DNA of 16,380 nt from Eikenella sp963515595 (GTDB lineage Bacteria; Pseudomonadota; Gammaproteobacteria; Burkholderiales; Neisseriaceae): positions 1 through 16,380 of the forward strand of contig CAUPYH010000039.1 in NCBI GenBank assembly GCA_963515595.1. Reading direction: 5' to 3'. Every line of letters begins with the position of its first letter. Positions within the stretch are counted from its first letter, which is position 1. Positions 13,386 to 16,380 of this stretch are shown piece by piece. A program made the position numbers and the translations under genes. The notes under the pieces are model-generated. The model saw only the letters and a program-made list of their open reading frames with translations, did no database searches and had not been told where the DNA came from.

Positions 13386-14756
13386 ATGCACCAGCCCCTC
13401 CATATCGTCATCCTCGCCGCCGGCAAAGGCACGCGCATGTATTCCTCCCTGCCCAAAGTGCTGCACCGCATCGGCGGCAAAACTATGCTCGAGCGCGTTA
13501 TCGATACCGCGCAAAGCCTCAGCCCGCAAAGCATCAACGTGGTGATCGGCCACGGCAAAGCGCAGGTGCGTGAGCAAATGCAGCGCGAAGGTATCCGCTG
13601 GGTGGAGCAAACCGAACAGCTCGGCACCGGCCATGCCGTGCAAACCGCCCTGCCGCACCTCGGCAGCACCGGCCGCACCCTCGTGCTCTACGGCGATGTG
13701 CCGCTGATTAACCGCGCCACCCTGGAAGATTTGCTGCAAGCCGCCGGCAGCGAAATCGGTCTGCTCACCGATATCCCGCCCAACCCCTTCGGGCTGGGCC
13801 GCATCATCCGCGAGGCCAACGGCCAAGTGGCCGCCATTGTGGAAGAAAAAGACGCCACGCCCGAGCAAAAAACCATCCGCGAAACCAACACCGGCATTTT
13901 CGTTTTGCCCAACGCCCACCTCGCCCGCTGGCTGGGCAGCCTCTCCAGCAACAACGCCCAAGGCGAATACTACCTCACCGACGTCATCGCCCTTGCCCGC
14001 GCCGACGGCGTGGCCGTGCATCCCGTTCAGGTAGCCTCCTCCCACCTTGCCGCCGGCGTAAACAACAAAATCCAGCTCGCCGAACTCGAGCGCATCTTCC
14101 AACGCGAACAGGCGCACAGCCTGCTCCAAGCCGGCCTCACCCTGCGCGACCCGGCCCGCTTCGACCTGCGCGGCAGCCTTCGGCACGGCCAAGACGTAGT
14201 GATTGATGTAAACGTGGTGCTGGAAGGCGACAACCAATTCGGCAACAACGTGTCCATCGGCGCCAACTGCGTGATTAAAAACGCCGTCATCGGCGATAAC
14301 ACGGTTATCGAGCCTTTCTCGCACCTCGAAAACTGCCGCATTGGCAGTAGCGCCCGCATCGGTCCCTTCGCCCGCCTGCGCCCCAATGCAGACTTGGCCG
14401 ACGAAGTGCACATCGGCAACTTCGTGGAAGTGAAAAACAGCACCATCGGCCGCGGCAGCAAAGCCAACCACCTCACCTACCTCGGCGACGCGCAAATCGG
14501 CAACCGCAGCAACATCGGCGCCGGCACCATCACTTGCAACTACGACGGCGTGCACAAACACCAAACCGTTATCGGCGACGAAGTGCGCATCGGCTCCGGC
14601 AATATGCTGGTTGCCCCGCTCACTATCGGCCACCGCGCCACCACCGGCGCCGGCAGCACGCTTACCCGCAACTGCCCCGAAGGCGAACTCACCCTCACCC
14701 GCGCCCGCCAAACCACTATCCCGGGCTGGATACGGCCTGAGAAGGAGAAAAAATAA
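13386..14756 (+). CDS. glmU: Bifunctional GlmU: GlcN-1-P acetyltransferase / GlcNAc-1-P uridylyltransferase
   Basis: GlmU makes UDP-N-acetylglucosamine, the precursor for peptidoglycan and lipopolysaccharide, in the cytosol. The 456 residues match the usual length. The N-terminal uridylyltransferase half has LAAGKGTRM (residues 10-18) with SLPKVLH after it and the YGDVPLI metal-site region. The C-terminal half is a left-handed beta-helix of hexapeptide repeats (for example IGANCV, IGDNTV, IGSSAR) with the acetyltransferase region KANHLTYLGD. It ends in the basic tail IRPEKEKK. An exact Eikenella DUS lies inside it at 14026-14037. The antisense frame 13356-14711 is a long shadow produced by high GC. 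Confidence 0.97.
   Translation: MHQPLHIVILAAGKGTRMYSSLPKVLHRIGGKTMLERVIDTAQSLSPQSINVVIGHGKAQVREQMQREGIRWVEQTEQLGTGHAVQTALPHLGSTGRTLVLYGDVPLINRATLEDLLQAAGSEIGLLTDIPPNPFGLGRIIREANGQVAAIVEEKDATPEQKTIRETNTGIFVLPNAHLARWLGSLSSNNAQGEYYLTDVIALARADGVAVHPVQVASSHLAAGVNNKIQLAELERIFQREQAHSLLQAGLTLRDPARFDLRGSLRHGQDVVIDVNVVLEGDNQFGNNVSIGANCVIKNAVIGDNTVIEPFSHLENCRIGSSARIGPFARLRPNADLADEVHIGNFVEVKNSTIGRGSKANHLTYLGDAQIGNRSNIGAGTITCNYDGVHKHQTVIGDEVRIGSGNMLVAPLTIGHRATTGAGSTLTRNCPEGELTLTRARQTTIPGWIRPEKEKK
14026..14037 (-). repeat. Eikenella DUS inside glmU
   Basis: Exact TTCAGGTAGCCT in coding DNA, read as part of PVQVASS in GlmU, near the junction of its two enzymatic domains. Confidence 0.9.
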
Positions 14757-14783
14757 GCCGGAGCTTAAAATTTCTGCGGCATG

Positions 14784-14841
14784 AGGCTACCTGAAAAATA
14801 TGGTAAATATAACCAAACCATTTTGAGTTTTCAGGTAGCCT
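14784..14841 (+). terminator. DUS hairpin downstream of glmU
   Basis: AGGCTACCTGAA (14784-14795) and TTCAGGTAGCCT (14830-14841) pair with a long loop that contains its own small ATGGT/ACCAT pairing, 28 bases past the glmU stop. The next bases on the plus strand are TTCCG. Confidence 0.6.
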
Positions 14842-14856
14842 TTCCGTTTATCAATC

Positions 14857-14868
14857 AGGCTACCTGAA
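14857..14868 (+). repeat. Eikenella DUS
   Basis: Exact AGGCTACCTGAA, a third copy in the glmU-grcA gap. It can also pair with the copy at 14830 across a 15-base loop. Confidence 0.88.
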
Positions 14869-14950
14869 ATCTGTTTGGTAATAGTTAAACAAAAACTGGG
14901 ACTGCTTTCACTTATCTTGCTGTCCTGCTATTAGCTATTTCATACCCCGC

Positions 14951-14986
14951 AAAAAACCAGCCCCGCCATCTGAAACGGCGGGGCTG
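14951..14986 (-). terminator. Intrinsic terminator of grcA
   Basis: On the minus strand AGCCCCGCC (14985-14977) pairs with GGCGGGGCT (14967-14959) around a 9-base loop, and is followed by GG and six T (14956-14951). It lies 24 bases past the grcA stop. This is the most classical rho-independent terminator in the window and does not use DUS. Confidence 0.87.
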
Positions 14987-15009
14987 TATTGCGATTCCGG
15001 CTTACAGGC

Positions 15010-15399
15010 TTACATATGCTGCGTGAAGGTGCGGGTAATCACATCGCGCTGCTGCTCGGGCGTGAGGGAGTTGAAGCGCACGGCATAGCCGGATACGCGG
15101 ATGGTGAGCTGCGGATATTTATCGGGATTAGCAGCTGCGTCTTCCAGCATTTCGCGGCTCATCACATTCACGTTCAGGTGCTGACCACCTTCCACTTTCG
15201 GACGCATGTAGCTGTCTACAGCCACTTCTTGGTAGCTCACATCGCCCAAATCGCTCAGGGCAACGATTTGGTCGGCAGCGAAATGCTCGTCCTTGCTGCA
15301 CAGGCAGCGTGCCTGCTGGGTTTCGTCGTCCAACAGCCAGAAAGAGTGCACTAAGGCGGGGTGTTGGGCCGATTGGGTAATTTGAATACCTTTAATCAT
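15010..15399 (-). CDS. grcA: Autonomous glycyl radical cofactor GrcA (YfiD-type)
   Basis: GrcA is a small stand-in for the C-terminal glycyl-radical domain of pyruvate formate-lyase; it restores activity to enzyme cleaved at its radical site after oxygen exposure. The 129 residues match E. coli YfiD in length. The C-terminal half is near-identical to that family, with VEGGQHLNVNV (69-79) and RVSGYAVRF carrying the radical Gly104. The ATG at 15399 has GGAG upstream. The gene lies 83 bases downstream of the cupin-like gene on the same strand and ends in its own intrinsic terminator. E. coli yfiD is activated under low oxygen and acid; no clear FNR site lies directly upstream here. Confidence 0.95.
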   Translation of the reverse strand: MIKGIQITQSAQHPALVHSFWLLDDETQQARCLCSKDEHFAADQIVALSDLGDVSYQEVAVDSYMRPKVEGGQHLNVNVMSREMLEDAAANPDKYPQLTIRVSGYAVRFNSLTPEQQRDVITRTFTQHM

Positions 15400-15482
15400 A
15401 ATGATTCATCTCCAAGAGTTGTGTTGTAAAGCTATGGTTTTAAAATAATTCCGCATTGCCGGGCAATACGGCACGAAAACGG

Positions 15483-15821
15483 TTAGATGCAGCAGCGACC
15501 GAAGCGCAGTTTTTGGTTGAGCAGCGCGTGGTAGCACAGCTGTTTCACCACCAGCACGGAAGTGTTGTCTTCCAAGGCCACCAGGGCATGGGTTTCCTGC
15601 GGTTCAAGCCGCGCCAGGGTCATCGGCTGCAAATCAATCTGCCCTTGCTCGGTTTTCAGGCACACCGAGCCGGAGAGCACGGTAATGGTAATGATGGCCT
15701 CGGCTGAATAAGGTGGAACTTCGTTGCCTTTTTGCAGATTGAGCTGCACGATTTGCTGATCGGCATCCCCTGCAATCACGCCGCCTACGGGTTGGTGTGG
15801 GTCTAGTTGATAGCCTCGCAT
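15483..15821 (-). CDS. Small cupin-like protein, 112 residues
   Basis: A single-domain beta-barrel protein with the cupin pattern: first strand region QIVQLNLQKGNEVPPY, a turn with TVLSGSVCL, then LARLEPQETHALVALED. In a metal-binding cupin the first motif would supply His-x-His; here PPYSAE stands in its place, and only the later His78 remains, so the metal site is probably altered. Two cysteines end the protein (GRCCI). The ATG at 15821 has AGGAG at a good distance; the longer open frame upstream to 16046 has no such site and is rejected. It precedes grcA on the same strand, which hints at a role linked to low-oxygen metabolism. Confidence 0.75.
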   Translation of the reverse strand: MRGYQLDPHQPVGGVIAGDADQQIVQLNLQKGNEVPPYSAEAIITITVLSGSVCLKTEQGQIDLQPMTLARLEPQETHALVALEDNTSVLVVKQLCYHALLNQKLRFGRCCI

Positions 15822-16032
15822 GGTATTTCTCCTGAAAATTCGGATGCTGCAAACGCTAGTAAGAAAGCTACAACAGACTGTTGGAATACGGCAACCGTTC
15901 AGTTTTAAATCAATCTCAGCAGAAAATGCATCAGCAGCCAAGCTGAAGCGACTCAGGGAAAAATTAATGATGTAAACAGTATTCCCAAGCTGCTGCTCTA
16001 TTCTGCTATTGACCGCTATTTTACAGATTTTA

Positions 16033-16046
16033 CTGATCTTTCTCAA
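16033..16046. promoter_or_regulatory. Possible FNR-like site upstream of cupin-grcA
   Basis: On the minus strand TTGAGAAAGATCAG, compared with the FNR consensus TTGAT-N4-ATCAA, matches 8 of 10 defined positions. It is about 212 bases upstream of the cupin ATG. No -10 with correct class II spacing is obvious. The 15822-16260 gap holds only this site and the DUS hairpins at 16110 and 16215. Confidence 0.3.
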
Positions 16047-16109
16047 TTTTTAGTTGACCTCAAATTAGCATAGCTGGCTGCATTTGATTAAAAAGCCACA
16101 CAAAATAAA

Positions 16110-16150
16110 AGGCTACCTAAAAATCAGGCTATTTTGTTTTCAGGTAGCCT
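16110..16150 (-). terminator. Second DUS hairpin downstream of the moaE-like gene
   Basis: Exact DUS at 16139-16150 pairs with a one-base variant (AGGCTACCTAAA, 16110-16121). On the minus strand the changed base still allows a G-U pair, and the hairpin is followed by TTTTATTTTG. Confidence 0.65.
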
Positions 16151-16214
16151 ATAAACTTCAGCATGTAAAATTAGCTCCACACACTAACATGTCTCTTTTT
16201 AAACTCATGCAAAA

Positions 16215-16241
16215 AGGCTACCTGAAATTTTCAGGTAGCCT
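16215..16241 (-). terminator. DUS hairpin terminator of the moaE-like gene
   Basis: Facing DUS (16215-16226, 16230-16241) form a tight 12-13-bp stem with almost no loop. On the minus strand it is followed by TTTTT, 20 bases past the stop codon at 16261. Confidence 0.8.
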
Positions 16242-16260
16242 CTTCAATACTTGCCAAGCG

Positions 16261-16380
16261 TTATTTGAGCAATTGGCGTTTGGCATCGGCCGTTTGATTG
16301 TCCAGCCACGCGGCAACGACTTGGTCGCTGTAGAATTCCTGTTTCCAAATCGGCACTTCGGCTTTCACCGTATCGATAAT
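16261..16380 (-). CDS. moaE: 3' end of a molybdopterin synthase catalytic subunit (MoaE)-like gene, partial
   Basis: The last 39 codons of a minus-strand gene whose start is outside the window; stop TAA at 16263-16261. The fragment reads DTVKAEVPIWKQEFYSD followed by a polar tail ending RQLLK. The VKAxVPIWKxE pattern is the C-terminal signature of MoaE, where the lysines sit at the active site that adds sulfur to precursor Z to form molybdopterin. The tail after it is somewhat longer and more variable than in E. coli. The identification rests on this short stretch only. Confidence 0.7.
   Translation of the reverse strand: MIDTVKAEVPIWKQEFYSDQVVAAWLDNQTADAKRQLLK

Noticed and set aside
13356..14711. 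451-codon minus-strand open frame opposite glmU
   Set aside because: GlmU on the plus strand is a full-length, motif-complete match; the antisense frame is low-complexity Ala/Gly/Val typical of GC-rich shadow frames.
15822..16046. 75-codon N-terminal extension of the cupin-like protein
   Set aside because: The internal ATG at 15821 has a strong AGGAG and begins at the natural domain start; the extension looks like translated non-coding DNA.

Overview
The window comes from a Neisseriaceae genome, most likely Eikenella (E. corrodens or a close relative). The main evidence is the 12-mer AGGCTACCTGAA or its complement. I count about 25 exact copies, mostly as inverted pairs between genes, and this is the DNA uptake sequence (DUS) dialect known for Eikenella. 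The core genes also have neisserial character: metX-metW, class II fba, glmU, grcA and a moaE end.

Layout, left to right. 1-350: the SRP 4.5S RNA gene (ffs) on the minus strand with a strong sigma70 promoter, then DUS copies and a hairpin. 350-628: a small unknown protein gene (minus). 851-2567: metW and metX (minus), overlapping by 14 bases, for methionine synthesis. 2710-2821: DUS hairpin and a shrunken copy of an intergenic repeat. 2822-3889: fructose-bisphosphate aldolase (minus). 4093-4743: HAD-family pyrimidine 5'-nucleotidase-like gene (plus). 4856-6286: DHA2-type MFS exporter (plus). 6438-11041: a complete Type III restriction-modification locus, mod then res (plus). 11134-12722: a secreted protein and a multi-pass membrane protein (minus). 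12769-12874: a 106-base palindromic repeat element. 13023-13292: a small lipoprotein. 13386-14756: glmU. 15010-15821: a cupin-like gene and grcA (minus). 16261-16380: the 3' end of a moaE-like gene (minus).

The most interesting region is the Type III locus. The mod reading frame begins with six tandem CCGAA units directly after the ATG. This is the same pentamer, in another register, as the ACCGA tract of neisserial modD. With six units the ATG frame stops after 19 codons; 4, 7 or 10 units would join it to the 651-residue methyltransferase. As sequenced, the system is phase OFF, and the locus looks like a switchable phasevarion.

The same 4.7 kb contains no exact Eikenella DUS but four exact copies of the Neisseria AGGCCGTCTGAA dialect. 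The flanking DNA shows the opposite pattern. Two near-identical Eikenella DUS hairpins bracket the block. I infer acquisition from a Neisseria-type donor by natural transformation. The centre of mod is a markedly AT-rich segment where the target recognition domain lies, which suggests a further swap within the gene.
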